Positions 26,731 through 40,214 of a stretch of DNA of 64,000 nucleotides are shown here, piece after piece. Origin of the DNA: Spironucleus salmonicida (Eukaryota > Fornicata > Diplomonadida > Hexamitidae); the NCBI GenBank assembly GCA_000497125.2, contig CM035317.1, forward strand, positions 8,001 through 72,000, written 5' to 3'. Positions within the stretch are counted from its first letter, which is position 1, and the number at the start of each line of letters is the position of its first letter. The translations under genes and the position numbers were made by a program. A model generated the notes under the pieces. It saw only the letters and a list, made by a program, of their open reading frames with translations, ran no database searches and had not been told where the DNA came from.

Positions 26731-29700
26731 TCACTCAAGAATTATCACGTGGACGACGCCTTCCTCGATGGCCACTATAACAGCTTTGAGTCGTGTGAAC
26801 GTTTCCAGTAAGTTCCTTTGGATTCGTAAATAGTCTCGAAACAATCCTCCTTAAAAGATGTTCTCTACCTTCTCGTAATAGACATTTAGTATTAATATTT
26901 TACGTTAAATGCAAAAAATCCATCATCAAATTATAGTAACGCGCATGCTGCATCAAAAACTTTGTCTTCCTTCTTTTGCAGGAATTCGATATCGCGCTCG
27001 GAGAGTTTGCTTTTATACGTTTCGATTGCACTTTTGCACAAAATTTCGTATTACGATTCAGTGTATTCAACCTCAATTTCTGACTGACTGAAAGCTGGAG
27101 GATTGAACTGCTCATGATCAGTGGTGAGCTTGCAGACTATTAACGTTTAATCTACAACCTACACTGGGAACAGATGTAGGCGTGAAAAGTATGTGAAAAT
27201 GTCAGTAGCACCAATGTCAGCTTCGACCTCTTGGTATCCTTGATAGCCTAGTCGCTAAAGAAGGTTTTGTAAGTCACCTTGCTTTTGTCTGTACAAGAGT
27301 TTACTATTTTGGCGAGCTCTTTAAGAATCAGTGGTGGTAGCGTATGTTTTCTGTCCTAGAGGAATTCAGTAAATTTGGGACCCAGTCGTGAGTCTGTAGA
27401 TGAATGCAGGTCCTGGCTTCTTCTACTTTCTCCTGAATATCACCTAATGGCTAAACAGATATTTATACTCCTCAATAAACTAGTGCACGTCTATCTGACA
27501 AGTCTATCTGTACAAATTTGTCATTTGACTCGAGTGAGCCTTGGAACTTTCTTAGATTATAAATATTTTAAGACCATCTTTTAGTCTTTAAACGCGTCTT
27601 AGATAGCTTGACCTTCCTTTAAGACAACATAAACCTGCTTCTACGTGTGATCCATGAATACGTTATTCAAGATAATTTTTAGTTTTTCGTATGCATAGTC
27701 TTACACAGCGAAATATGTTCTTTCTTCCTTGACACGTAAATCAGTGTTCTCTTCTATAAGTTTATCTTACTACTTTTTCCGGTTCTATTATTATGTTGCA
27801 TCTTTGCATTTTTGCTTTGTTTAGCTAAAGCTAATTGGCTTGCTTCATTCTCTTTGATAATTTCGCTCAGTTTTTCAGTTAGGGATTTATATTCCTCCTT
27901 AGAGCCACTAAACCCACCAATCTAACCAACTTTAGTCAATAGTATATCTTATTTTTGGATCTATTGTTCTGCATATGCGTATTTCTTTTCTGCCTGCTTC
28001 ACCATAGCAGTTACTTTTGCAACGGTCTCAGTTTTTGCGTTTTATTTAGATTCCACATCTAAGAGTTAAGCTTTCAGCTTTTCCACATTCACAGTAGCCT
28101 TTTCAAGGTCAACATATACTTGTTTTCCTCTTCCTTTAATAGCTTCTGAGCCTGCAACTCTCCTTCTTTTGTAATCTTCCGCCTTGCTTGATTAGGTCAA
28201 TTTATGGTACTTATCCCGGGTACATTGGTGGTTTAGAAGCATATGTTAACTCCAGTATCATTTGACTTATTGAAAACTGACAAATTACCATGATTACCAG
28301 ATTCTAGAAGAAAGTTGAGACTCTGAAATTGGCGTTCCTTAACAAATGCTAGTGCACTGATAGCATATCATTGTACAGTACCTCTTAGTTTGTTCTTCTG
28401 TGGTTCCGAATAACGATATCAAGTAGTCTGGCATTGCAGGAGCGGGGTTGAAAAACAAATTTGAAATTTGAGTCTTATCACAATAGTAACAATTGCTATT
28501 TTTTGATTGGGTTTTAGTAATTCATTTCCAGTAGCGTAGCATAGCAATTGGCTGCATTTGCTATTGCATGCTAAATATAGCTTTTCATGTTCCGCTTATC
28601 TGCTAACTGGAAGAATATGTCAAAGGATTGTTGTAGAAACATGAAAGTGGCACCCTAAAATAAAGTTTACAAATTGTCATAAATTGTTTTTAGGGGAGTG
28701 GTTATATCGTAGCTGGTGACATACACCGGGTTAAAGTATATTTCTAGAAACTGCTCATATTACTTAAGCTCCCTCATAAGCTTATTAAGTAGTAACATAG
28801 GACTGTCGCTATCTATATTCAAATCAGAGCTTGTACTATCTTAAGATTCAGAGCTTGTACTATCTTACGATTAGGGCAAGATAACTGCATAACAAGAAAT
28901 ATTGCCGCAGAGATTTCAGATATTTATTACTGTTTGAAGAAACACAGCATCTGATCGATGCCACTTTTTTCTCTAGAGTCTGTTTATACTACATCCGATT
29001 CTAAAAGTCTTAGACTTGTCAAGAATTATTAGCTCGCTAAGAAATTTAATACGAACACCACATCTCGATTCAGCGATGAGGAAGACGTGAGATGTAAATG
29101 TTTATTAAATTCTGCAATTGACTACGCTCTAACAATACCGTTGGTCACTAATTTATTAACTAGTTAGCTCCAACTAATTACCTTATTCCATTATGAACAA
29201 TGAATTGTAAATTTACATATGAGAAGAAATCTAATTCAAAGGAATAGACTTTTAATTAATAGTTAACTAGAATTATTGTGTAGAATTGAAAAAGTACGTA
29301 TTTGCACCCTCATTAATAATTATCTATGGGCACACAAGGGGCATAGGAACTGCAGCTCTGCGGCTAGCTCTGGCATCATCGTGAGGTAGAAGTCCTTGAT
29401 GCTCATATTTTTACCTTATCTTTTACCTATTATATCATAGAATCGTCAGTTTAGGTGTAATTCGCATATCCTGTAGTAGCTTTAGGTCAGACAAGAAGGG
29501 TGCATTAGGAGGTCCCAGGATATTAGATTGAGTATATTGAACTTAGCCTCTACTGCTTTCAGAAGTATAAATAAATTAATTTTATCTAATGGAGTTTATA
29601 AGTGCTAGATCGGTCCCAGCTGACAAAAAGTTACAGTTACCATGCGTTATTATTTGTATTTCTTGATAATTTAAACTAGAACTTAAGTCAAATCTTATCT

Positions 29701-31943
29701 AAAAAATAGAGTTTAATTACACAATAATTTATCAAACGAGTTTGAAGAATCAATAAAATAGCATAAAGTTTGTAATTAATTGAATCAATACCTGAAATCT
29801 GTGTGGCTAGTTGGTTTAATTCATTGCGTAAGATAAATTTCTCCAAAATATAGTCTCCATGCTTCTTGGATTATAGAGCATTATTAGAAAATGATATAAT
29901 TATTGCTTGAAAACAGCTCTATTTGGATATTCCTTCAAATTTATCATCATTTCAGAAAAAAATTTATGGTTAATAATTGATGTTTTTACATGAATAAAGT
30001 TTGGGGAAGAAATAACTATTAAATCTACTAAAGCAGATGCATTGTATCAATTAATAAATCATAGTAACAAAGCTATTTGAAAAAATATTCTTCAACTTAA
30101 TCAGAATCAAGTATGGATTTTATTTTTTAAGCAAGCTTTTCTTTATGTTTAGTAGACTTTAATCACATTATAATCTACAATTGTATTTTCATCCAGCCAT
30201 TTTTATATTTAGGGAACGTGTTAAGTACCTGTGGTACCTACAAGTATTTTTAAAACATATTCAATACAAGATCTAGCCTAATCAATAAACTTGTTCATAT
30301 ATTAATCAACAAGCTATACAATTATTTTTTCGACTTGATAGTAATTATCTTTCTAATGATTTAGGCATTCGTCTACTAAAACGATTACTTTTTGCGTTTT
30401 ATCATACTTCTATCCTTGAATAAATAATTTATAAGATTCTTTTAATTCTTTTAATTAGATACGATCTTTTTCATTTAATCCTTTTTCATAATAAAATTCG
30501 TAAGGTTTATTATTAGTTTAAATTCTTGTTGCTTCGCAATAAGCCGTAGAATTTATTTAAAAAAATTATCTAAAGATATATTTTTAAATGTATTAAAGTC
30601 TGTTTATCCACTAAAATATTGATCAAATGCACTTCTTATTTAATTAGTTTAAGCTTCCTATTAAAAACATTGGATATAAATATTAATTTTAGAAACCAAA
30701 TAGGATAGGTAATTGTAGCTATAAGTCCCTAGTTTAAATTAGACATAGCAATAGTTTCAATAGATATATTTGTACTAGATGCAAAGATATTCTTGAGATT
30801 ATCTCCTAAATTAATAGAACTTCTATTATATAATGGTTGCAGTTATAAATCTGAATTCTAATATTAGTGTCCTATATTTATTAATATGGGAATTTGCAGC
30901 CCCGAGAACAGGTTGAAGTAGAAGATGGTGTGCAGGGTGACGGTTTTCCCGCTCCTCGAGCTCTGGCTCAGAACCGCATTATCGAGGGGGAAGAAGGCTG
31001 AGAACACCGCAAAGTACTACGCCTTGAACAGGTAGGACACGTCGCACATTTGCTGGAAGATGAACTTGTTGGTATCGTTAAATCTAATATTTTTAGTAAA
31101 TGCACTGGGAGCTCAAAGAAGTTTTAAAAATTTGTCGACATAACAGCATCATTGTAAATTTACTGATTAGTGTTAAGAATAGATTTACCAGCCGACTAAT
31201 AAATAGTAGCAGGATCTATAGCGTTTGAATATAACATTTGCTGATAAATAAGGTAAGCACTATATCCAAATATCATGGGCAGTAGATGCGCATATATTTT
31301 AAACTTATGTAATGCTATACCAATTATTTGCAGGATAGCCTATTTCTCGACAATGCTAAAGTTAGATGGTATTTTAAACTGGGCTAAGTTAGTTTGTAGT
31401 CTTCGACTTAGTTATCTTTTTCATTCTAATCTTACTACTTACTTTCCTTTTTACTCACAATACAATTGGAAATAATTTAGAGTCATTGCTGAATTTTTAG
31501 AAACTATAACAATCTCGTGATCTGATTTCATGTTTCTACTTATACCTCTGCTAGTTTTTGTATTTCTTCATCGCCTATTACTTAATATGATAAAACTGAA
31601 AATCCCATTTGGATAGATAGTGAGACCAGGTTAGCCAGTAGTCAGATACTGATACACTAGGATCCTTCAGGTCATCTTGTATTATGATCAGTTGGATGTC
31701 GCTTCTGAGTAGCAGGCCTTGCCTGTGCTGCCACATGAAGAGGTGGAGTAGGCTGAGGTTCACAGTATCAATGGTTATCTTCAGGTAACGTACAGTATCG
31801 TCAACTTCGCTTATCTTAAATTAAATTCCGATAAATGAAAACACCACATCCTATTGAAGCTCCAGCAGATCTTTGTCTAGCGAGGAAAAAGTGAGCTAGG
31901 TAGGCTTAGCTTCTGCCTTGGTATTCTAGTCTTGATCGGTCAT
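26731..31943 (-). pseudogene. Giant P-loop NTPase family, copy C, decayed
   Basis: The start (ATG 31943, context taaATGAC), total span (5.2 kb) and motif order match copies A and B. Recognisable pieces: an N-terminal segment to about 31500; the Walker A (SQSSRSGKT) near 30945-30975; Walker B (VLVDEC) near 30385; a segment near 29330-29400 homologous to the MMTEKSVEMQFMC region of A; a coiled-coil-like lysine/glutamate-rich segment at 27780-28130; and the shared C-terminal motif (TRLKAVIVAIEEGVVHVI) ending at TGA 26731. At least four frame changes and in-frame TGAs (for example near 31458) separate these pieces. The Walker A segment is GC-rich compared with its surroundings. Confidence 0.6.
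28824..28871. repeat. Two tandem copies of a 24-base unit
   Basis: The unit beginning tcagagcttgtactatctta occurs at 28824-28847 and again at 28848-28871, with differences only near the end of the second copy. It lies in decayed copy C; 24 bases equals eight codons. Confidence 0.85.
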
Positions 31944-34360
31944 TTAAGGAGGGATAATAAAATTTATATCTAAATATTATTAATTAATTATAATATAATA
32001 TATTGTATAGAATAATATTATGCTTATTCTGGTAGTGAATATGAAAAATACCATTCACAAATAATTCAATCAAATTATGTCATAAATAATAGACATATAT
32101 CATGTATAGTGTAAGAAAACATACATAATATCTTCTTTCATCAAGTATCAGATAAACTTTTAGTTTTCATTTTATATGCTATGTCTGTGTTCATAACGTA
32201 TTGTAATATGCTACAGTAACTAAACTGATTGATAATATTGTAACTGAAATATTGTTTACCAAATCATATAGTCTAATATCACTATTATGAAATATTCTCA
32301 AATATTAAATTGAAAATGAATTACGCCAGATAAGAAGCACTATAAAATATTTTCAACACAATAATTATATTGCTTACGCAATAGTAAATTATAGAATATT
32401 ATGATTATGTAAAACAAGAGCAGAATAACTAATATTTAGTTATGGCATCGGCCAAACATAAGGTAAAATAATTTTTCACTACTCTTAAAATTTCTCCGTA
32501 TGTTTCAACATTTATATATATTCTCATTTACTGGATAAAAAGTATTTCCTGCTCTCAAATAGTATTATTATTTAGATTATTCTAAAGTTTTTTGAGTAAA
32601 TTTAGCTCTAACACCCTGAGATAAATTTAAGCATATTATTAAAGCAATATTAGAGTGAAATAACTTCATAAATATTATTAAAATGATTATTTTTATTATA
32701 TTAGATTTGTTTAGATTCAAATAGACTATAATTAGAAATATATTATGATAAGTATGTGCAATATTATTTCTTATCTCATACTAACTTTGTTACTTATATA
32801 AAATATTATATTCAATATAGATTATATTAATATAAACATCATAACTTGTGTTTCTGGTGAATTTCTCGTTACTTTTCATTATAATGTGATCCGATATTCA
32901 GCGAACATTTACCAGTTATGATAATAAGCTAATTATTAATTAATTAATTAATTAACAATATTCACTGTAATATCTACCTTCTACTATTTCTAGACTGTTT
33001 ATGCATGTTATTGGCCAGTTTTCATCCTGGAAGAATCAATAAGGACTATCATATGGTATCATTTTTCTCATCTTGTATGACTTTATTTTTTATAGTTACT
33101 GGGAATATATAGACCATAGAAGTCTCCTTTAGATCAATTTTTTCAGAATAATGTATGAAAATTATTATCCACCACTGCTTATTTTCCCCTTAGAAAAAAG
33201 CATAATGCATTATGAAAGTATCTTTAAATTAAACAGATGTATCAATATATTATGAATCGATAAGAGCTATCTGGTTATTGTATGCCTTGATTATTAAAGA
33301 ATTAGATATTTTTAAATAATTTAAATATATTACTATTTAATTTTAATAATATATCTACGTTTCGTTTTCATTAATTTTGAATTATATTTATTTAAATATA
33401 ATATATATTCAATAATAATATTTAAAAATAATAATTAAGTATAACTCAAAACAATATTTAATTAACTTCAATGATAAAATAACCTAAATTTAATAAAGAT
33501 TAAAACCACATTAATTTAGCATAACAATTTAAATTAAAGTTCTTGTTATATATTAGCAATAACCATATTTTCAAGATGTTAATTTATAAAAGCCTAATTG
33601 AAAAAATTATAATTTATATTGTTGTTTATGGGTCTCAAACTGTGATAATAATTGATACTTAGTATTTGTAATATTTATATTTTATCAATATATTTTACTA
33701 TTATCAATTATAATGTTTACTAATAATATTTCAATATTTTCAATTACTAATTAACATTTGATTCGTTTACAACTACATTTTAATCAAGAAAAGAATCTTT
33801 AACTCTATATTCTGCTATCTATATTCCCTGCTTAAATATATATTAAAAAACTAGGAATTCTTATTACAATCACTCAAAAAAGATTAGCATCATATTTGAT
33901 TTTTAAATCAATCATAGTAAACAATAACATTTAATATTAAATATAAATATTATTTTTTTTAACATTTTAAAACTTATTGTTTATTTACTTGTTTAAAATA
34001 TAAAATTTACTATTCATATACATGTTTATACATAAAATAAGTAATACTTTAACTATCTTAATACATACGATCTTAGTATAATTAGTACTGTTATTCATCT
34101 TATTTAGCTAATTTTTCATTTTCCAAAATTATAATCATTTATTCACTCATTCTTATATATTTTATTACATATAATTACTAAATATAAACACTTATACCAG
34201 TCATGTAAATTCAATAAATGTAAACTGAGCTGTTTTTCTATTCTGTATTGCTCTAAAAATCTTGTGTTAATTGAAATAATTAGCCTCATCACTATGGATA
34301 TTATGTATATATATGTAAATATCCAATACTTTGTCTAAATTATATATGTTAACAACTTTG
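31944..34360. other. AT-rich gene desert
   Basis: About 2.4 kb with very high AT content. Contains a short (TTAA)-type tandem run (ttaattaattaattaattaa) near 32935-32956. No gene supported on either strand. Confidence 0.5.
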
Positions 34361-34561
34361 TCATATCGAAAAACTAACCATTCCATGAACTGTCACCACA
34401 GAGTTGATCTGTAAAGTAATATTATCTCTGGGACTACTGATAATGTAGATATATTTGGATATAATGGATTGTGATGGAACGTTTTCAAACATAATTGATG
34501 TGGATATAGTAGCTCTGATTAGTGTAATATCCAAAATTGTTATCATAAGAAGAGTAGCCAT
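34361..34561 (-). CDS. Hypothetical small secreted-type ORF, 66 aa
   Basis: ATG 34561 to a genuine TGA at 34361 with no TAA/TAG inside. The first 25 residues form a hydrophobic N-terminal segment like a signal peptide or anchor. It stands alone in AT-rich DNA about 600 bases from the left arm of the large inverted repeat. No homology recognised. Confidence 0.28.
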   Translation of the reverse strand: MATLLMITILDITLIRATISTSIMFENVPSQSIISKYIYIISSPRDNITLQINSVVTVHGMVSFSI

Positions 34562-35171
34562 ATCTTTTGGTTTGGGCCATATAATAAATTATTAGAATTA
34601 AATGCTATATGTACTTAATGACATTATACCTGCACCAAATTGAATTTCTAATTTCCGTCCGTTTTAAGATGAATTGGATCTATATTAGAAGTAAAAATGT
34701 TTTGCTTCTTTTCCAAAAAAATGTAGTAGTATGTATTTAGTACGTATTACATACTACTAATATATTTATAATACTAATAAAGTTTTTCTTTTTATTTGTT
34801 CAAGAAAAAATAATATTACTTATACAACATCATACGGCTTATAAATGTGGTTGTCTTGCTTGAGATAACAATCATAATGTATGTTATGATATAGACTTAT
34901 ATTTTAAATTAAAATATTCAATCATTAGTTAGCAAAACGCATCTGATTATTCAAAAATAATGTGAATATTATTTTCATTGACATTTTATTCAGAGACCCT
35001 AGTTGATACTGAAAAAACTTGAGTATAAAAATTTGTTGAGATAGATGCTGCTTATTAGTATTAATAGAATGTTGATACGTCACATATCGTGAGATTCTTA
35101 ATTTTCATAATACTTATGGTAAAATATAATATATCTTACGCATAGAACTAGAAAAATAGAGATACTGCCTA
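34562..35171. other. AT-rich DNA up to the edge of the inverted repeat
   Basis: No gene supported. The frame of the truncated gene that follows can be traced back to a TGA near 35070 without meeting an ATG. Confidence 0.45.
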
Positions 35172-38012
35172 GATTGCACTCAAGGAAACTGCTTTTTGAC
35201 TGAGAATGGACCACTGTGCACGAAGTGTGCCCTGGGCCTTATTGGCATATAGTGCGACTCATGCGCTGAAGGTTTCGTGTAAGACTAGGCTAAATGCTGG
35301 CCAAAGGTGGGGCAAAACGATTGTTATCTAGATGAACTGTAAGCGCTAATCTGCGTTGGCTGTGCGGCAGACTACCTGCTCATCGGCAGTTCGTGCCTCG
35401 AAAAGTGCACGCTGCCAGAGTGCACCGGGCGCTGCTACATGCTACCAAACGACTACAAGTGCCTCGACTGCTTTCCAAATTTTGTGCTTTACGAAGAAAA
35501 GTGCTACGAGCAGGACTCGAACCCCCACGGGGTGTGTTTTACGACAGAAACCGAAAAAATCTGCTCCTGCTACGAAGGCTACAAAGGACCAACTTGCGAC
35601 GAGTGCACCGAGCTGTAGCTACGAGATTCGTGCTATATTGATGCAAATATTCCCACTGGAGACTGCTTTCAGAATGCCGCAGACCCCTCCGATCTGTTCT
35701 GCAGCGTTTGTGCTGCGAACTTCGCCCTACCGCTCTGCGACAAGTGTGCGGAGGGCTACGAGACTGATTTTTCAGGAGTCTGTTAAGGCTGCTCGTCTGG
35801 GTATTTCAGCTCAAACTTGCTCCCAGACGACCAAAAACTCTAAATTGGAGAGGAACTCTGCCTCATGGCATGCTAAAGCTGCAGCTACGGCGTCTGCTTC
35901 TACTCTGGAAGTAGGATAGTTTGCGCGAGCTGCCAGATCGGCTATAATCTACAGGATTCGTGTTAAACGTGCGATACCGGCTTTCTGAGTTTCGGAGTAT
36001 CTTGCATTTAGCAAGTTAACGAGTCCTGCGGCACAGATTGGGATGGAAATATTTACTGCTTCGAGTGTGGTAATTTGCAGCAGTCTTTTAACTGCTAGCA
36101 GTGCTCAGTTCAGTTCAATTTCCAGGGTGTTTGCAAACAGCACGCGAGCAATTTCGCCGATTCATGCGCGCTTGAGGGTTCCAATATAGTATGCGCAGAC
36201 GGAACTTGCAGGAAGTTTGACAAACTGAAAAATATGTGCGTGGAGTGCGATAGCACGTTGGTGAACATTAAGGGAAATTGTGGTGTTCTGACGGTTCCAT
36301 AGAATGGGAAGCTGCGGGGCCGGTGCATTGCGTCAGTATAGCGTTTCTGGTGCGATTAGTGCGATGAAGGATGGAGTGGAAATGTGTGCTCTGAGTGCGC
36401 GAAAGGCTACATGCCGTGCAAATGCACGAGTGGGTTATTTGCGCTCTGCTGCTGCAAAGTCGAGCTAGGGCTGAACGGCGTGTGCTATAGCAATGAGGCT
36501 GGTCGTGCAATTTGCGTTTCTTGCAGCTCTAGGTACCAACTTAGTAATTAAGAATGCGTTAAAATTGGCCTGACCAAGCAGTACGTGCTTAGTTTTTTTG
36601 TTCCTGCCTCACTAGGATTACTAATTTTACTTGCTTTAATTTTAATTATATTTTTAATTGGGAAGGAAAAGCGAAAAGATTTGTAAATTTTTGTCAAAAA
36701 GCTGGTTAAGCGCCTCGGAGTTCACCTTATATTCGTCATACTATCATAGATTTTAGCTGTCATAGTAGCTATATAGGATGTCTACATAGATGATTTTTTC
36801 ATGCAAACAGCGGTTAGCATATTCTCGATGCTGCCATTTGCCTTGCTATTCGTGTTTTTAGCGCCTCCAGTATACAAGAGGTACTTTTTTAACATGGCGT
36901 CTCATTTTTATTTGTTTATTCTGGCAGCTGCTATCTAGGTTTCGTTTAATGCTGTTTAGTACCTAGCTGTAACAGATATTGTCTAAGACTTTGGAGAACA
37001 GATCTATAAACTAGCAGGTCCCCCAATAACGCTATTATTGTGCATATTTCTAGCAAGATTCAGATTCAAACCCCAACAGAAGCTAGCCCTGTTCATAGGC
37101 TTAGGGCTTCCGCTAGCAACATAAATATATTATGCGATCTAGGATTCTATGGCAGCTGGGTACTTTACTGGCTCCTCGGCAGGAAATGCTATCATAGGCC
37201 AAGCTATGGTTCTTCTAGCTATAATATTAAGCGGTACGTAATTTTATGTATTTGATTTGATTCTCGGACGATATGGCGAGGTTGGCGCTATTTACAGAAT
37301 TTCGCTTTCGTCTTTCTGCATTAATGCAGTCGTTGGATTGTTATACCCTGGTGAAATATTAACTGCGATTCTTTAGTATGACATATTTTTCTCCAGCTTG
37401 CTCACCTAAATGTTATTTAACGTTGTCAATATTATAGTAATGATGCGAATATCGGCAGTTGAGTTTTCGATAAACCTAATCTCATCAGCAATTTGGGCAC
37501 AGTTTATAGCAGCGGTAGGGGATTATTATTATTCATAAAATAATAACTACCTCAGTACGCCCATTCATGTTATTCTCCAAACTTTTGCTTTAGTTATTGT
37601 TTTTGTTAGTTTAACCTACTTTAATATCAGAAGCTCTTACTGGTATCATAGAAAGAATGTGAGGTAGGCAAAAGAGCTAGAAACTGAAGTCAGTGGAGTT
37701 ATTCCGTTCATTAAAACCGCAATACTGAAGAAAAAGGCTCGATCATAGACGGAATCTGACTAATTTAATGATAACGTGGAAAGCTCCACATCCTAGACGA
37801 GACGAAACATAATGAATCTCGATGGAAATTTGCCAAGGAAAGGTACAAGGAAACCATTTATTAGCAGCAAAAACAACGTATTAGATAGCAATCAACTTTT
37901 TGGAACAAAATAATACAAATCTCAACAAAATTCACAGAACTCGCTTACTGGTATAGATTCAAAGCTTTAGCTGGCTTCCTTTGAGATACGATCGCCAAAT
38001 CCTGTGGAGTGA
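35172..38012 (+). pseudogene. 5'-truncated copy of the polytopic cysteine-rich protein
   Basis: 947 codons (946 aa plus TGA) collinear with the right-arm gene (58132-62010), without indels or in-frame TGA. The first 346 codons, including the start and signal peptide, are missing because the repeat begins here. Upstream DNA offers no in-frame ATG; the first in-frame Met lies about 90 codons inside. The remaining ectodomain keeps its cysteines. A cluster of replacements relative to the right copy lies near 35830-35885. It is either a silent donor copy or is expressed as a shorter protein from an internal start. Confidence 0.7.
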
Positions 38013-38701
38013 CAAATTCGTATCGTAAATCTCTTATCCACATAAATGCATTTTCAATATAAAGTGTATATTATATAATGATAGTATTAATTTAATTGAA
38101 TAATATATTAATGATATTAAATTCATTTTGTTATTTTCCCTTCTTACTTGTAGTTATGATTTATGATATTAAATAGTTAGTTCTATATAATATTATACTT
38201 TATTTGTTATTCATAGTATAAATTATTTAATAGAGTAGAATTCATATATTCTAAGTTATAATTATGATAACATTATTTTATTACAAATAGAAGTTACTAA
38301 TTTTTGCTATGCACAGTAGTTTGATATTATATGAAAAGTGTTAAGAAAATAGTAAAATCAATATAATATGTCAATATCTGTTTTATATAATTTTAAATAA
38401 AATTAGCTGCTATTATAACTATTTGCAGATAACTGAAATCTTTAAATTACTGAGTACCTTTCAAAAGATTTTCTATTTTTTACATTAAGCTATCTTTATA
38501 TGTGATATTAAAGTAAGTAATTATTGTCTTATACATTAAATTGTATAGTTAGATAATTTATTAATATAGTACCTAAACAATTTATTTTTAGGTTTTGGAC
38601 CAACTTTAATAAGAAAAATATACATACTTTATAAAATTTAAAAAACAGCGAGAATAGTGTTTTGGTGATTAACTAATATAATATTTATCATAATCTTCAA
38701 A
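38013..38701. other. AT-rich intergenic spacer, left arm
   Basis: 689 bp between two surface-protein genes, almost identical in sequence and equal in length in the right arm. It ends in cttcaaa directly before the next ATG. No gene seen. Confidence 0.6.
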
Positions 38702-39361
38702 ATGGCCCCAGATAATAGCAATAAGCAAGTAAATAACGCAGATACCAAGTGTACACGACATATCGACTGTTCTAGTTAAAAGAAAGGATATTGTGATGGA
38801 AATACCCTAACGTGCAAACCATGTTAGATGAATTGCATTGTATGTGAATCCACCGCTTCGTGCAATTCCTGTGAGCCTGCTACCCACGTAACAACAATAA
38901 CAGGTGAGTGCACCCCAATTTGTCCTGGTCTCCAATATCGTTAATTTTGTGAGAATGGAAAACCTAAAGCTTGCACAGAAGGAGCCACCTCGCCGTGTAA
39001 ATGTGGAGTAAGTAGTAACTGTGGGACCTGCACAGGTGATGTTATGCCAACATGCGCCACCTGTTTAAAAGGAATGAAGATGGACGATAACGATCGCTGT
39101 ATGGATTGTGCAGTAGGCTATAGAAAATTTGTCGGAAGGTGCTGGCCTATTGTTCCTGAGCCAGATATCCCAATTGCCCCGGTAGATCCAGAGGTCCCAG
39201 TTGTCCCAATAGTTCCAGTTGTTCCGGTGGACCCCGAAGCCCCTGCCAGCAACAAGCTAGGCGGCGGGGCGGTTACCGGAATTGTCATCGGTGTGATTCT
39301 TGTCGTTGGCGCCGTTGCTGGCGGCCTTGCCTATTATTTTATCAAGAGGGGTAAAAAGTGA
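38702..39361 (+). CDS. Cysteine-rich membrane protein, 219 aa (left-arm allele)
   Basis: ATG 38702 to TGA 39359, four TAA/TAG as Gln. An ectodomain of about 130 residues has cysteines in CxxC pairs; next come a proline/valine-rich stalk (repeats of the type VDPEVPVVP), a glycine-rich membrane helix (about residues 187-211) and the tail KRGKK. This matches the layout of diplomonad cysteine-rich membrane proteins, surface proteins related to Giardia VSPs. No classical signal peptide is seen at this start. The right-arm paralogue (56783-57442) has the same length but differs strongly in a short ectodomain block. The start is preceded by the cttcaaa element found at other genes here. Confidence 0.85.
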
Positions 39362-40214
39362 CTGGAATACTAACTTGTGGTAGGTCATCTGCAGTAAACT
39401 AATTATATATAATATACCCATTTACACGAAATAACCTCCCGTGCTCGAGTAGCTGTAAAGTATCAACGTGGGGTGCGATGTGTATACGAAGAAACAGCCA
39501 ATGGCCCTGTACCAATACAATCGAAAGCGCTACCCATTGGAACTTCCTCGTGCCAATTGCGTGCTTTCCGAGTGGCCAGCGCCAACTCCAAGACGCCAGA
39601 ACGCGCCCAAACACGGGGGTGCCTCCCAGACCTGCACGCCCTGTTGCACTCTTAAGAACCAAGCCTCTCGCATGGGCACCATTTCGGTAGCAGCGGCACC
39701 TCGAACTCGCTGCGCTGCATCAAATTTGCACCCTACGGCACAGGAGCGCAGATTTCAGAAGTTTGCCCGCTAGCCGGCTGTTCGCGGCGACGAGAGTTCG
39801 GGTGCGGTTCGCTGAAGAGCTGGGCATCTGCTCATTGCAAGGCAGTGCGCACGTGCAGGTAGAACTGCAGCGAGAAGCTGGCGAATGATATTTTTATGGT
39901 AGTAGCTATAGTAGGACATAATACTATTAATAGTTTTCACCTAAAACTAGTTTCGCTGTATGTTTCCAGTAACAGTAACTAATCCTCATTCCACTCCGCA
40001 GTTTTAGATTATTGTACATTTGGTATAATATCAACAATAGAGTCTATGAAACTCGCTTAAAATAGAAGATACCATAATTAGTACTTCTGCATATTTTGTT
40101 TCCATTTCATAAATACTATATATTACCGTTAGTTCCCCTAATCTATTGAAACTAAAAACCCGGCCAAGCTGAATACTTTCTAACCTCTGTTGCATTCGCC
40201 TCGGGTCTTCAAAA
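39362..40214. other. Spacer with a GC-rich, possibly coding block, left arm
   Basis: Between two surface genes. The middle (about 39440-39890) is GC-rich. In one frame (from ATG 39473) it gives a cysteine-containing sequence with motifs such as GTSSC and CKAVRTCRQNC. That frame runs on without TGA into the next gene, so no protein end is defined. The same block exists in the right arm with few changes. Likely a gene relic or an unusual small gene. Confidence 0.3.

Noticed and set aside
35356-35919. 187-aa ORF in the left arm (and its right-arm twin at 60225-60788)
   Set aside because: Off-frame shadow of the cysteine-rich polytopic gene; the real frame has conserved CxxC spacing and ends at TGA 38012/58132.
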